Below, in pieces: positions 12,769 to 18,920 of a stretch of DNA of 18,920 nt. Position 1 is the first letter of the stretch; every line of letters begins with the position of its first letter. Position numbers and translations under genes: made by a program. Under the pieces are notes generated by a model. It was not told the origin of the DNA and searched no databases. It saw nothing but the letters and a program-made list of their open reading frames with translations. Origin of the DNA: Patescibacteria group bacterium UBA2100 (GTDB lineage Bacteria > Patescibacteriota > Minisyncoccia > Phycocordibacterales > UBA2100). The stretch lies in the NCBI GenBank assembly GCA_002331185.1, contig DCYW01000038.1, positions 12,627-31,546 on the forward strand. The letters run 5' to 3'.

Positions 12769-14835
12769 ATGGCAGTTAAAAAAGCAGCAGGAAAGAAAAG
12801 TCAGCCAGCTAGTGGAGCACAGAAAGGTAGCTATGGAGCAGACGATATTACCGTTTTAGAAGGTCTCGAAGCTGTTCGACGACGTCCTGGGATGTATATC
12901 GGTACCACTGGTATCGATGGACTGCACCACCTTATTTGGGAAATCTTCGACAACTCGCGTGATGAAGCGATGGGAGGATTTGCTGATGATGTCGAAGTAG
13001 CGCTTTTACCCGGTAATCGCATTCGCGTTGTTGACAATGGTCGTGGTATTCCCGTAGACGTACACAAGAAAACAAAAGTTTCAGCTTTGGAAACTATTAT
13101 GACCACACTTCATGCAGGAGGAAAATTTGGTGGCGAAGGATACAAATTCTCTGGTGGTTTGCATGGTGTAGGTGTTTCGGTTGTGAACGCACTTTCAACA
13201 CATGTGCGTGCGGAAGTGCATCGCGAAGGCGCTTCGTATGTACAGGAATATAGAAATGGTGGTAAGCCAGTGAGTAAAACAAAGAAAATTGGTACTTCAA
13301 AATTGAAAGGAACCATTATTACGTTCGATGCTGACCCATCTATCTTTCCCGAAATTAGATACGACTGGAAAACTATCGTTGAGCATTTACGACAGCAGGC
13401 ATATTTGGTTCGTGGTATGCGCCTTACTATTATTGATGCGCGTGAATACAAAGGAACGCTGGATGACACAAAAACCTTCTACCTGCGTGACCATATGCTT
13501 GATGTTCCATCAATGACCTTCTATTTTGAGGGAGGGCTTACGAGTTTGGTTGCCTTTCAAAATCGCCACCAAAAGGAATTACATAAAAAGATTTTCTACA
13601 TTGAACGAGAGCATGATGATGTACATGTTGAGGTAGCACTGCAATACGTTGATGATATTTCTGCACGGGTGTCTGCTTTTGCAAACAATATATACAATCC
13701 AGAAGGGGGGACACATATCACTGGTTTTAAAACAGCACTGACACGATCTCTTAACAGCTACGTCAAGAAGGCTAACCTCAAGGGTGTTGAAGAAGGGTTT
13801 ACTGGAGACGATGTTCTTGAGGGACTCACTGTTGTTGTGTCTGTGAAAATGGAAGAGATTCAATTTGAGGGCCAAACGAAAGCAAAGCTAGGAAGTGTTG
13901 AAGCACGTGGTGCTGTGGAGTCTGTATTTTCGGCAGCTTTTGTTGATTTCTTAGAGGAGAACCCAAATGAAGCAAAAGCTATAATTATGAAGGCAGTTCT
14001 TGCCATGAAAGCGCGAAAAGCCGCAAAAGCCGCAAAAGATTCTGTACTAAGAAAGGGGGCCCTTGAGGGAATGACGTTGCCAGGAAAACTTTCTGATTGT
14101 CAAACAAAGTCAGCAGAGGAAGCAGAAATCTTTATTGTTGAGGGAGATTCGGCTGGTGGATCAAGCAAGCAAGGACGCGACCGTCGCACACAAGCTATTT
14201 TGCCACTACGGGGAAAGATTTTGAACGTTGAACGAGCGCGGCTTGATAAAATGTTGGCAAATAATGAAATTAAATCCCTTGTTATCGCATTAGGAGCTGC
14301 TATTGGGGATACGTTTGATGTTACGAAGTTACGGTATCATAAAATTATTATCGCGACTGACGCCGATGTTGATGGAGCACACATTCGCACGTTGCTCTTA
14401 ACCTTATTCTATCGGTACTTTAAGCCTGTTGTCGAAGGGGGATATTTATACATTGCGCAGCCACCTCTGTATAAAATTAAGAAAGGTAAACAGATTGATT
14501 ATGCATACACAGAGGACGAAAAGATAGGATATGCCGGTGATGCTGCAGTAGAAGATGCAGATGTTGACGATGTCGAATCTGAAGTAGATGAAGCGGAAGA
14601 AACAAAGAAGCGAACAGCGAAAGTTTCTGTACAACGATATAAGGGACTTGGAGAAATGAATCCAGAAGAACTCTGGGAAACAACTATGGACCCAGAACGT
14701 CGGTTATTAAAGCAGGTAACTATCGAGGACGTACAGGAAGCTGATCGGGTCTTTGATACTTTGATGGGAACTGATGTTGCTTCACGTAAAGCATTCATTC
14801 AAGCTCATGCACGAGAAGCCACTCTTGATTTGTAA
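12769..14835 (+). CDS. gyrB: DNA gyrase subunit B
   Basis: A 688-residue type II topoisomerase ATPase subunit. After a 25-residue basic tail: VLEGLEAVRRRPGMYIGTTG, ATPase residues WEIFDNSRDEAMGG (about 57-70), VDNGRGIPV, and LHAGGKFGGEGYKFSGGLHGVGVSVVNALS. The transducer has QYVDDISARVSAFANNI and NPEGGTH. The TOPRIM part has EGDSAGGSSKQGRDRRTQAILPLRGKILNVE (about 458-490) and TDADVDGAHI (about 530), ending RYKGLGEMNPEELWETTMDP. Between about residues 588 and 617 there is a strongly acidic insertion. gyrA is not in the window. GyrB is favoured over ParE by the Gly/Lys TOPRIM surroundings. It introduces negative supercoils together with GyrA. Confidence 0.93.
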   Translation: MAVKKAAGKKSQPASGAQKGSYGADDITVLEGLEAVRRRPGMYIGTTGIDGLHHLIWEIFDNSRDEAMGGFADDVEVALLPGNRIRVVDNGRGIPVDVHKKTKVSALETIMTTLHAGGKFGGEGYKFSGGLHGVGVSVVNALSTHVRAEVHREGASYVQEYRNGGKPVSKTKKIGTSKLKGTIITFDADPSIFPEIRYDWKTIVEHLRQQAYLVRGMRLTIIDAREYKGTLDDTKTFYLRDHMLDVPSMTFYFEGGLTSLVAFQNRHQKELHKKIFYIEREHDDVHVEVALQYVDDISARVSAFANNIYNPEGGTHITGFKTALTRSLNSYVKKANLKGVEEGFTGDDVLEGLTVVVSVKMEEIQFEGQTKAKLGSVEARGAVESVFSAAFVDFLEENPNEAKAIIMKAVLAMKARKAAKAAKDSVLRKGALEGMTLPGKLSDCQTKSAEEAEIFIVEGDSAGGSSKQGRDRRTQAILPLRGKILNVERARLDKMLANNEIKSLVIALGAAIGDTFDVTKLRYHKIIIATDADVDGAHIRTLLLTLFYRYFKPVVEGGYLYIAQPPLYKIKKGKQIDYAYTEDEKIGYAGDAAVEDADVDDVESEVDEAEETKKRTAKVSVQRYKGLGEMNPEELWETTMDPERRLLKQVTIEDVQEADRVFDTLMGTDVASRKAFIQAHAREATLDL

Positions 14836-14862
14836 AACATATTATTGAATATAATCCGTAAA

Positions 14863-14896
14863 TAAAAAGCACGCTCGTTCACGAGCGTGCTTTTTA
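14863..14896. terminator. Bidirectional terminator between convergent gyrB and CARDB gene
   Basis: Bases 14863-14877 pair with 14882-14896 in a 15-bp stem (AAAAAGCACGCTCG arm) with a 4-nt loop. The A-run at one side and TTTTT at the other make it effective for both convergent genes. Confidence 0.85.
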
Positions 14897-14912
14897 AACC
14901 TATTGTTATTAG

Positions 14913-15965
14913 TTAGTAGCCAAGGACAGTGATTGTCTGTTGTGCCGCATTGTTGTATTCATTCGATTCATAGATGTAGTTTGACTGGTCAATTTGCACA
15001 CTAAACGTATGAGTTCCTGGAATGAGTTGATCGAAGGTCATGAATATCTCAACCGATTCGTTTGGCATAAGGGTGCGTTGTGCGCCTGAGGTGAATGGAT
15101 ATCCACCGCGAGTTGGCAGCATTGCAGAGAAGTACCAATTTCCACTTTGTTTTGTACCGCGGTTGGTTACTCGAAAAATTGCACCACCGGTGCTATACGT
15201 ACGTAGAATTCCTTTCGCTTCAAATGAGCCATATGTGTTAATATCACCAATTGCGACCATTTGTACCTCCAAATCAGCATCTCCGTAAGGATTTGATGCT
15301 TGAGGTACGTACGTGTATGTGTACGGTGTATTGTACTGTGTTGGAACAACGGATGTTGCTTCACGCGGTCCGTTTGTCGATTCGCTTACTTCTCCAGTGG
15401 TTGTCGTCACGCTTGGTTCACTGGTTGCAGTCTCGACAGATGTATCGTCACGTACATTTTCCGCATCGGTAACTATGGGCGAAGTACTGAGTACTTGCAA
15501 TGATTTTGTATCGCGAACACTTTCGCCAGCAGCATTAGTGTATGTCATTGCAATTTCTACATCAGTAAGTTCGTTTGCAGATACAGGGTTTATTTCAAGA
15601 GTGGTATCAGTTGTAGGGAGAGAATAGGGCGCGTTGCATGGTATGGGACTGTCGTCAATCTGGAAATAGAATCCTTCTTTACACTCGTATGAGAAAGACA
15701 GAACACCCGTATCATTACCTGTGTGTGCAAAGGTAAGGTTTACTGGGTCACCGGATTCAACAACATCGTTACTTACCTGAACAACAATATCTTTATCACC
15801 AAGATTAATAGCAGTGTTAGAAGTTACTCCTGTGTCGGAAAAAAGGCGAGGGACAAAGGTAATAACCTGAATCGCACTCCATACACCAATTGCAAGCAGA
15901 ATAATAAATCCGAGTATTGCGAATACGTTTTTTGCAGTGGCTACATTGTTGTTTTTTGCATTCAT
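14913..15965 (-). CDS. Membrane-anchored envelope protein with C-terminal CARDB-like domain
   Basis: A 350-residue protein. A membrane segment at about residues 15-37 (FAILGFIILLAIGVWSAIQV) anchors an extracellular part. Residues about 50-160 look like a beta-sandwich with two Cys in YECKEGFYFQ...PIPCNAPYS. Residues about 165-225 are a Thr/Ser/Glu-rich, disordered linker. The end, about 225-350, resembles CARDB: VTNRGTKQSGNWYFSAMLP, LMPNESVEIFMTF, GTHTFSVQIDQSNYIYESNEYNN. CARDB modules are adhesion or carbohydrate-facing domains, so surface binding is inferred. No LPxTG signal or C-terminal anchor is seen, so it is not an obvious substrate of the neighbouring sortase. Start: ATG at 15965, with TGG-TATTAT 25 nt upstream. 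Confidence 0.75.
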   Translation of the reverse strand: MNAKNNNVATAKNVFAILGFIILLAIGVWSAIQVITFVPRLFSDTGVTSNTAINLGDKDIVVQVSNDVVESGDPVNLTFAHTGNDTGVLSFSYECKEGFYFQIDDSPIPCNAPYSLPTTDTTLEINPVSANELTDVEIAMTYTNAAGESVRDTKSLQVLSTSPIVTDAENVRDDTSVETATSEPSVTTTTGEVSESTNGPREATSVVPTQYNTPYTYTYVPQASNPYGDADLEVQMVAIGDINTYGSFEAKGILRTYSTGGAIFRVTNRGTKQSGNWYFSAMLPTRGGYPFTSGAQRTLMPNESVEIFMTFDQLIPGTHTFSVQIDQSNYIYESNEYNNAAQQTITVLGY

Positions 15966-15990
15966 AGACCTATATTTTTATTATGTGCTT

Positions 15991-15999
15991 ATAATACCA
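15991..15999 (-). promoter_or_regulatory. Extended -10 of the CARDB gene
   Basis: Minus strand TGG-TATTAT (15999 to 15991), 25 nt before the ATG at 15965; leader about 18 nt with only a weak AGG near the start. Confidence 0.45.
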
Positions 16000-16036
16000 C
16001 ATTTAATGATCTAGTCAATACACATAGGGGATCGCT

Positions 16037-16075
16037 ATAACGCGTATGTGTACCTGTTCAACATACCATAACGCG
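16037..16075 (+). promoter_or_regulatory. Direct repeat ATAACGCG upstream of the sortase promoter
   Basis: Two exact copies of ATAACGCG (16037-16044 and 16068-16075), start to start 31 bp, about three helical turns; the second ends 5 bp before the -35. Between them GTATGT (16044-16049) and ACATAC (16061-16066) form an inverted repeat. This looks like a site for a regulator, activator or repressor. Confidence 0.45.
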
Positions 16076-16080
16076 AATAC

Positions 16081-16109
16081 TTGACAAAAGAACTATTTTA
16101 AAGTATAGT
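16081..16109 (+). promoter_or_regulatory. Consensus promoter of the sortase gene
   Basis: TTGACA (16081-16086), 17-nt spacer, TATAGT (16104-16109). Predicted leader about 27 nt with AGGA (16134-16137) 5 nt before the ATG. The most canonical promoter of the window. Confidence 0.85.
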
Positions 16110-16142
16110 CATGCCTATCATAATCATAGTAATAGGAAAATT

Positions 16143-16844
16143 ATGGAATATCGATTCAATTACAATTCAGATACAATAACCGAAATGCTTTTTCAACCAA
16201 AAATGCTCTTGTCTCTTGCTGTTGCGTGGCTCGCACTAGTTATAATTGGTTCTGCTCTGACGGTAAGTGCAGCGAATACTAGTACTTTTAATGAAACCGA
16301 AGGAGAAGCATCTATTTCAGAAACAGAACAACTCGCTCGTTCAGCAAACGTTGCCTATAATAATGAGACACGTAGTGAACAGGCATTAGCAAATAATACA
16401 GTCACAGTTTTTCCTGAACGCCTCGTTATTCCTCGCATAGGTATCGATTTACCTGTTTCTAACCCCCAGTCACGTAATATTCAGGTACTGGATGAAGAAC
16501 TTACAAAAGGCGCAGTGCGGTATCCTGATTCAGCAAAACTAGGGGAGAAAGGCGGTAACGTATTACTCTTTGGACATTCGAGTCGTCTTCCAGTTGTACG
16601 AAATAAATTTTTTAAGGCCTTTAACGGTATTGAAACATTAAACGTAGGAGATGTTATTCAAGCGTATTCGGGTAGCGATGTATACAGTTATCGCGTCAAT
16701 CGTGTGTATCGAGCAAGTGCAACAGATGATAGGATTGCTCTTGGTGTTGAAGGAGAGCGTCTCACACTACTCACTTGTGATTCATTTGGGAAAAGGAGTG
16801 ATCGTTGGGTAGTTGAGGCAGAATTCTTTGAAAAGAGCAGCTAG
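16143..16844 (+). CDS. Class D/E-like sortase
   Basis: A 233-residue membrane-bound transpeptidase. Membrane anchor at about residues 20-43, a polar linker to about 88, then the sortase barrel: RLVIPRIGIDLPV, GNVLLFGHSSRLP with catalytic His at about 145, LTLLTCDSFGKRSDRWVVEA with catalytic Cys at about 212 (TLxTC) and Arg at about 221. The triad His-Cys-Arg is complete. Sortases join LPxTG-type substrates to wall or to each other; no such substrate is visible nearby. The start is fixed by Shine-Dalgarno AGGA and by the promoter. It has its own terminator and is convergent with the SPFH gene. Confidence 0.88.
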   Translation: MEYRFNYNSDTITEMLFQPKMLLSLAVAWLALVIIGSALTVSAANTSTFNETEGEASISETEQLARSANVAYNNETRSEQALANNTVTVFPERLVIPRIGIDLPVSNPQSRNIQVLDEELTKGAVRYPDSAKLGEKGGNVLLFGHSSRLPVVRNKFFKAFNGIETLNVGDVIQAYSGSDVYSYRVNRVYRASATDDRIALGVEGERLTLLTCDSFGKRSDRWVVEAEFFEKSS

Positions 16845-16876
16845 GCATTGTAATTGAAAACTCATGAAATATAAAA

Positions 16877-16911
16877 ACCACCATGCAACCGAGGTTGCAT
16901 GGTGGTGTTTT
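16877..16911 (+). terminator. Terminator after the sortase gene
   Basis: A 13-14-bp stem: CCACCATGCAACC (16878-16890) pairs with 16893-16905, followed by GTTTT. A-rich upstream, so it may also act for the convergent SPFH gene. Confidence 0.8.
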
Positions 16912-16939
16912 GTATGGGAGAAGAACTGCGAAATATTCG

Positions 16940-18010
16940 TTATCTATCTCCTTCTTTGTTATCTAGACCACCTACAAGAGCCCCTGCTTGTACTAAGCTG
17001 GGAGCGGAACCATCGACAACAATTCTTTGTATCTTTCCTCGTTCAGCTTGAATCGCATCAATGATTTGAGCGTCACTGACATTATCAAGATCAACACCTT
17101 TAACTTTTTTAATGAGAGTTATGAAGGTCTCAATCTCAATTGATTCTGCCTCTCTTTCAGCTTCCTCAATGCGAGCACGTTCAGCAGCATTAGTGAGTGC
17201 CTGTGGAAGAGTAAAGTCTTTTACTAGCACTTCGAGGATCTCGAAGCTCAGATCTTCAGCGATTTCTCTTATAGTCCGTCCGTCAGCTGTGCTGTCGTCC
17301 ACACCGAAGCGAATTACTGCAGCGGAAGAGTGAGAGCCAGGGATTGTATCTGCACTAAATGAGGTCTGAATCCCCGAAAGGATTTTCGATGCTTCCCCTT
17401 TTGCACTTGGAAGATTTGTTGACAATTTTGACGACACATACCAACGCAATGTTCGCTCCTGCAAGCCGTGCAGGGCGATCACTGCCTGACTGTCCTCACC
17501 TGTGCGTCCATGGCGTGCAAACACTAATGGGTATTTAATACGGAAGCGTACCGTGATTGAAGATTGCATCTGTACGTTATCTATTGATTCGATCTTCGTA
17601 AAGTCAAAGGTAACTGCAAGCTCGCCGATATAGACTTGTTGATGGCGACCATTTACCTTACCAAAAGGCCACCAAGATATACCTGAAGGTACAATCCACC
17701 ATGCAGAAAGAGCACCAAAGAGTTCAGGCACTGCATTTTCAGCAGGCTTCACTTTTGTTTGCCCGGCGATCCCAAATATCAGGCATGAGACGGTTATCAC
17801 AGCAAAAGACACCAAGGGAGGTATCCGGTCAGTGACGAAGAAACTGATTCCAATCAGTACTGCAATCCCGCACACAATCCCAAGACCAACGACAAAGAGC
17901 AAGAAGCTCAATATTTGTTGATGGAGATTATCTGTTGAGGAAATTATTGCCTCATGACCTTTTTCGAAAGGTTGAGAAAATTCTGAAGCTATCTCGCTAT
18001 TATCACTCAT
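16940..18010 (-). CDS. SPFH/band-7 family membrane protein
   Basis: A 356-residue protein. Residues about 31-56 and 60-82 are two membrane segments. About residues 95-285 resemble an SPFH/band-7 (stomatin, prohibitin) domain: VTFDFTKIESIDNVQMQSSITVRFRIKYPL, a loop ending LQERTLRWYVSSKLSTNL, and EILEVLVKDFTLPQALTNAAERA. A Glu/Arg-rich helix (AERARIEEAEREAESIEIE) follows, as in oligomerising SPFH proteins. These form ring-like scaffolds in the membrane that organise proteases or lipids; the partner is unknown. The ATG at 18010 is chosen because GGGAG (18022-18018) lies 7 nt upstream; an upstream in-frame ATG at 18073 has no such site. It is divergent from two very small membrane-protein genes. 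Confidence 0.8.
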   Translation of the reverse strand: MSDNSEIASEFSQPFEKGHEAIISSTDNLHQQILSFLLFVVGLGIVCGIAVLIGISFFVTDRIPPLVSFAVITVSCLIFGIAGQTKVKPAENAVPELFGALSAWWIVPSGISWWPFGKVNGRHQQVYIGELAVTFDFTKIESIDNVQMQSSITVRFRIKYPLVFARHGRTGEDSQAVIALHGLQERTLRWYVSSKLSTNLPSAKGEASKILSGIQTSFSADTIPGSHSSAAVIRFGVDDSTADGRTIREIAEDLSFEILEVLVKDFTLPQALTNAAERARIEEAEREAESIEIETFITLIKKVKGVDLDNVSDAQIIDAIQAERGKIQRIVVDGSAPSLVQAGALVGGLDNKEGDR

Positions 18011-18064
18011 GTTCTTTCTCCCATTTTCAAAGAACTCTATCGTCACAAGACGACAAGTGATAAA

Positions 18065-18092
18065 ATAATACAATAAAATAGAAGTAAGTCAA
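18065..18092 (-). promoter_or_regulatory. Promoter of the SPFH gene
   Basis: Minus strand TTGACT (18092 to 18087), 16-nt spacer, TATTAT (18070 to 18065). The leader of about 48 nt includes the Shine-Dalgarno GGGAG. Confidence 0.6.
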
Positions 18093-18117
18093 ATATATAC
18101 GCTTTCCACAGATTGTA

Positions 18118-18145
18118 TTGACAATATTTCTTTTTGCTATTAAAT
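18118..18145 (+). promoter_or_regulatory. Promoter of the 46-aa membrane protein gene
   Basis: TTGACA (18118-18123), 16-nt spacer, TTAAAT (18140-18145). The leader of about 50 nt contains a small GCTC/GAGC hairpin (18157-18170) and the Shine-Dalgarno sequence. The -35 is 25 bp from the divergent -35 at 18092. Confidence 0.55.
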
Positions 18146-18202
18146 ACTCCAGCTACGCTCGATTTTGAGCATAGTCTAGCCCATACCTTAAGGGGGGAAA
18201 GA

Positions 18203-18343
18203 ATGAAGGATATTATTGCCGCTGCAGATAGTCTCAGTCTTGTGGCTGCAATCGTCGTTGGTTCGGCGTTTGTGGTTGGCTGCCGGATTGCAGCTGAAAC
18301 ACAAGAAGTAGTGTCTCAGATTCGCGCTTTGCGTTCCGATTGA
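18203..18343 (+). CDS. 46-residue single-pass membrane protein
   Basis: I do not recognise this protein. Residues about 9-28 (ADSLSLVAAIVVGSAFVVG) form one membrane segment, followed by CRIAAETQEVVSQIRALRSD, a short polar amphipathic helix. Start at 18203 is fixed by AAGGGGGGAAAGA immediately upstream, among the strongest Shine-Dalgarno sequences in the window. Its stop is TGA, the only one here. The next micro-gene starts 20 nt later with another strong Shine-Dalgarno, so the two are almost certainly co-translated from one mRNA. Divergent from the SPFH gene. It could be an SPFH partner, a phage-type holin-like peptide or a toxin-like small protein; nothing in the sequence decides. Confidence 0.65.
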   Translation: MKDIIAAADSLSLVAAIVVGSAFVVGCRIAAETQEVVSQIRALRSD

Positions 18344-18363
18344 CTTTGGAGGAGGCATACGCA

Positions 18364-18468
18364 TTGAGTCCTGAGATTTTCAATGGCTACTCCCGATTTA
18401 TCGGGTATGCTTTCGTTTGGGTAATCGCTGGAGCATTCGTGTTCTGGTGGTACAAAGAACCTGCATAA
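18364..18468 (+). CDS. 34-residue membrane micro-protein, TTG start
   Basis: An open frame of 34 codons from TTG 18364, with GGAGGAGG (18348-18355) 8 nt before it, ideal Shine-Dalgarno spacing. The product reads MSPEIFNGYSRFIGYAFVWV then IAGAFVFWWYKEPA: one membrane helix at about residues 12-29, aromatic-rich at the exit (FWWY). No homologue recognised. It follows the 46-aa gene at 20 nt and precedes a terminator. No other start in this frame is better. Its length alone is weak evidence; the ribosome-binding site is the main support. The function cannot be named. Confidence 0.6.
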   Translation: MSPEIFNGYSRFIGYAFVWVIAGAFVFWWYKEPA

Positions 18469-18487
18469 CAGCAGGTAAATGTGGCTA

Positions 18488-18523
18488 GAAAAGGGGGTAA
18501 CCGCGAGGTTTGCCCCCTTTTTT
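18488..18523 (+). terminator. Terminator with GNRA tetraloop after the micro-gene pair
   Basis: GGGGG (18493-18497) pairs with CCCCC (18513-18517), a small internal bulge, then AACC (18499-18502) pairs with GGTT (18507-18510) around the tetraloop GCGA. A run of six T follows. Confidence 0.85.
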
Positions 18524-18533
18524 CTATATAAAA

Positions 18534-18561
18534 TGAATGCCTCAATTTATTGAGGCATTCA
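18534..18561. repeat. Hairpin repeat matching the window start
   Basis: Bases 18535-18545 pair with 18550-18560 (GAATGCCTCAA arm) in an 11-13-bp stem with a small loop. It has no T-run and follows a strong terminator, so it is not needed for termination. Bases 18542-18561 match bases 1-20 at 19 of 20 positions. Confidence 0.6.
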
Positions 18562-18620
18562 CATTCCTCAACAAGGGCATTTTTTAGACAGCATATTGCT
18601 GAAAAAGAGCCGCCAAACCA

Positions 18621-18649
18621 TTGACAAGAAGAGTTATATATGCCACTAT
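18621..18649 (+). promoter_or_regulatory. Promoter of the truncated terminal gene
   Basis: TTGACA (18621-18626), 17-nt spacer, CACTAT (18644-18649) preceded by TGC (18641-18643). The -10 is weak, with the extended -10 motif compensating. Predicted leader about 84 nt. Confidence 0.45.
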
Positions 18650-18739
18650 ACGAACATAAGGGATTCTTCTCTGAGGATTCCCAAGCTCTTTGGTTCATTG
18701 AAGCACACCTTTGTAAGGTGCAAAAAAGGAGAATGCATC
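18650..18739 (+). other. Leader with a hairpin next to the ribosome-binding site
   Basis: The leader contains CACCTT (18706-18711) paired with AAGGTG (18715-18720), three-base loop, ending 5 nt before AAGGAG (18726-18731). The Shine-Dalgarno itself lies outside the stem. No known riboswitch motif recognised. Confidence 0.4.
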
Positions 18740-18920
18740 ATGTTGAAAAACATTTTGTTTTTGGTTGGTGGTTTAATCGTGCTTGGTTTTGCTGTATTTG
18801 GATTTTACACGGCGTTCGATCTTGGTTTGTTTTCGTCCAAAAGTATACCGCAGAATGTCGTCGCAGGTGACGATGATGACGACAAATACGTGGATGAAAA
18901 GATTGCTGCAGCGGTTGCTG
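18740..18920 (+). CDS. N-terminal part of an acidic membrane-anchored protein (truncated)
   Basis: The reading frame is open from ATG 18740 to the window end: 60 codons and one base. MLKNILFLVGGLIVLGFAVF forms a membrane anchor (about residues 4-24), then a short polar stretch, five Asp in a row followed by KYVDEK (about 44-54) and IAAAVA at the edge. Shine-Dalgarno AAGGAG lies 8 nt upstream. It may be a secreted or surface protein with a coiled-coil beginning, but the rest is not available. It could belong with the SPFH and micro-protein genes on the left. An overlapping frame starting at 18640 lacks a suitable ribosome-binding site and is rejected. Confidence 0.6.
   Translation, partial: MLKNILFLVGGLIVLGFAVFGFYTAFDLGLFSSKSIPQNVVAGDDDDDKYVDEKIAAAVA

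Noticed and set aside
14850..14855. TATAAT just after gyrB, possible promoter of a small RNA over the terminator hairpin
   Set aside because: No -35 at normal distance and only a terminator follows; AT-rich chance match is likely.
18102..18110. CTTTCCACA as a DnaA box
   Set aside because: Two mismatches to the usual box, isolated, and no dnaA, dnaN or repeated boxes in the window.
18640..18870. 76-codon plus-strand frame overlapping the terminal gene
   Set aside because: No ribosome-binding site at 18640, aromatic- and Cys-rich composition unlike a real protein, and the overlapping frame from 18740 has AAGGAG and a proper membrane anchor.
18866..18885. Five Asp plus Lys as a protease cleavage tag
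   Set aside because: Resembles an enterokinase site by chance; acidic runs are common in secreted proteins and nothing suggests processing.
1..18920. CRISPR arrays, insertion sequences, alternative genetic code
   Set aside because: No regularly spaced direct repeats, no transposase-like frames, and TGA is used as a stop at 18341-18343 with no in-frame TGA in conserved genes.

Overview
The window looks like a chromosomal segment of a Candidate Phyla Radiation bacterium (Patescibacteria, probably Parcubacteria-like). This is inferred from AT-rich DNA, compact gene spacing, very short versions of universal proteins (EF-Ts 192 aa, RF1 326 aa, PheS 243 aa, PheT 644 aa), a zinc-less L31, and many small membrane-anchored envelope proteins (peptidoglycan-binding, CARDB, sortase). 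Genes end with TAA, TAG and once TGA, so the standard bacterial code fits.

Layout. 1-3.7 kb: a minus-strand DUF4105-type membrane protein and a divergent secreted peptidoglycan-binding protein share a 24-bp divergent promoter; then ribosomal protein L25 and a secreted coiled-coil/lytic-transglycosylase-like protein. 3.7-6.9 kb: a translation block (rpmE type B, prfA, rpsB, tsf) and a small membrane protein. 6.9-8.0 kb: tRNA-Thr(UGT) with an unusual palindromic partial duplication behind it, then a frameshifted gene. 8.0-9.9 kb: minus-strand membrane-anchored thioredoxin-fold protein and a family-2 glycosyltransferase. 10.0-14.8 kb: pheS-pheT, both shortened at domain level, and gyrB behind a leader with a perfect palindrome. 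14.9-16.9 kb: a CARDB-type envelope protein and a divergent class D/E-like sortase. 16.9-18.9 kb: an SPFH/band-7 membrane protein divergent from two micro-membrane proteins (46 and 34 aa) and a truncated acidic membrane-anchored protein.

Expression signals divide the window in two. Left of about 10 kb nearly every gene has a -10 hexamer ending only 5-10 nt before its start codon and no Shine-Dalgarno sequence, so transcripts should be leaderless or nearly so. Right of about 16 kb, genes have a TTGACA-type -35 box, a real leader and a clear Shine-Dalgarno sequence. The ribosomal and synthetase genes are thus predicted to start by leaderless initiation, and the envelope/accessory genes by canonical initiation.

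The points most worth a second look are the leaderless/SD division, the minimal phenylalanyl-tRNA synthetase lacking tRNA-contacting domains in both subunits, the SPFH plus micro-protein cluster, and the tRNA-Thr-derived palindrome beside a frameshifted gene.
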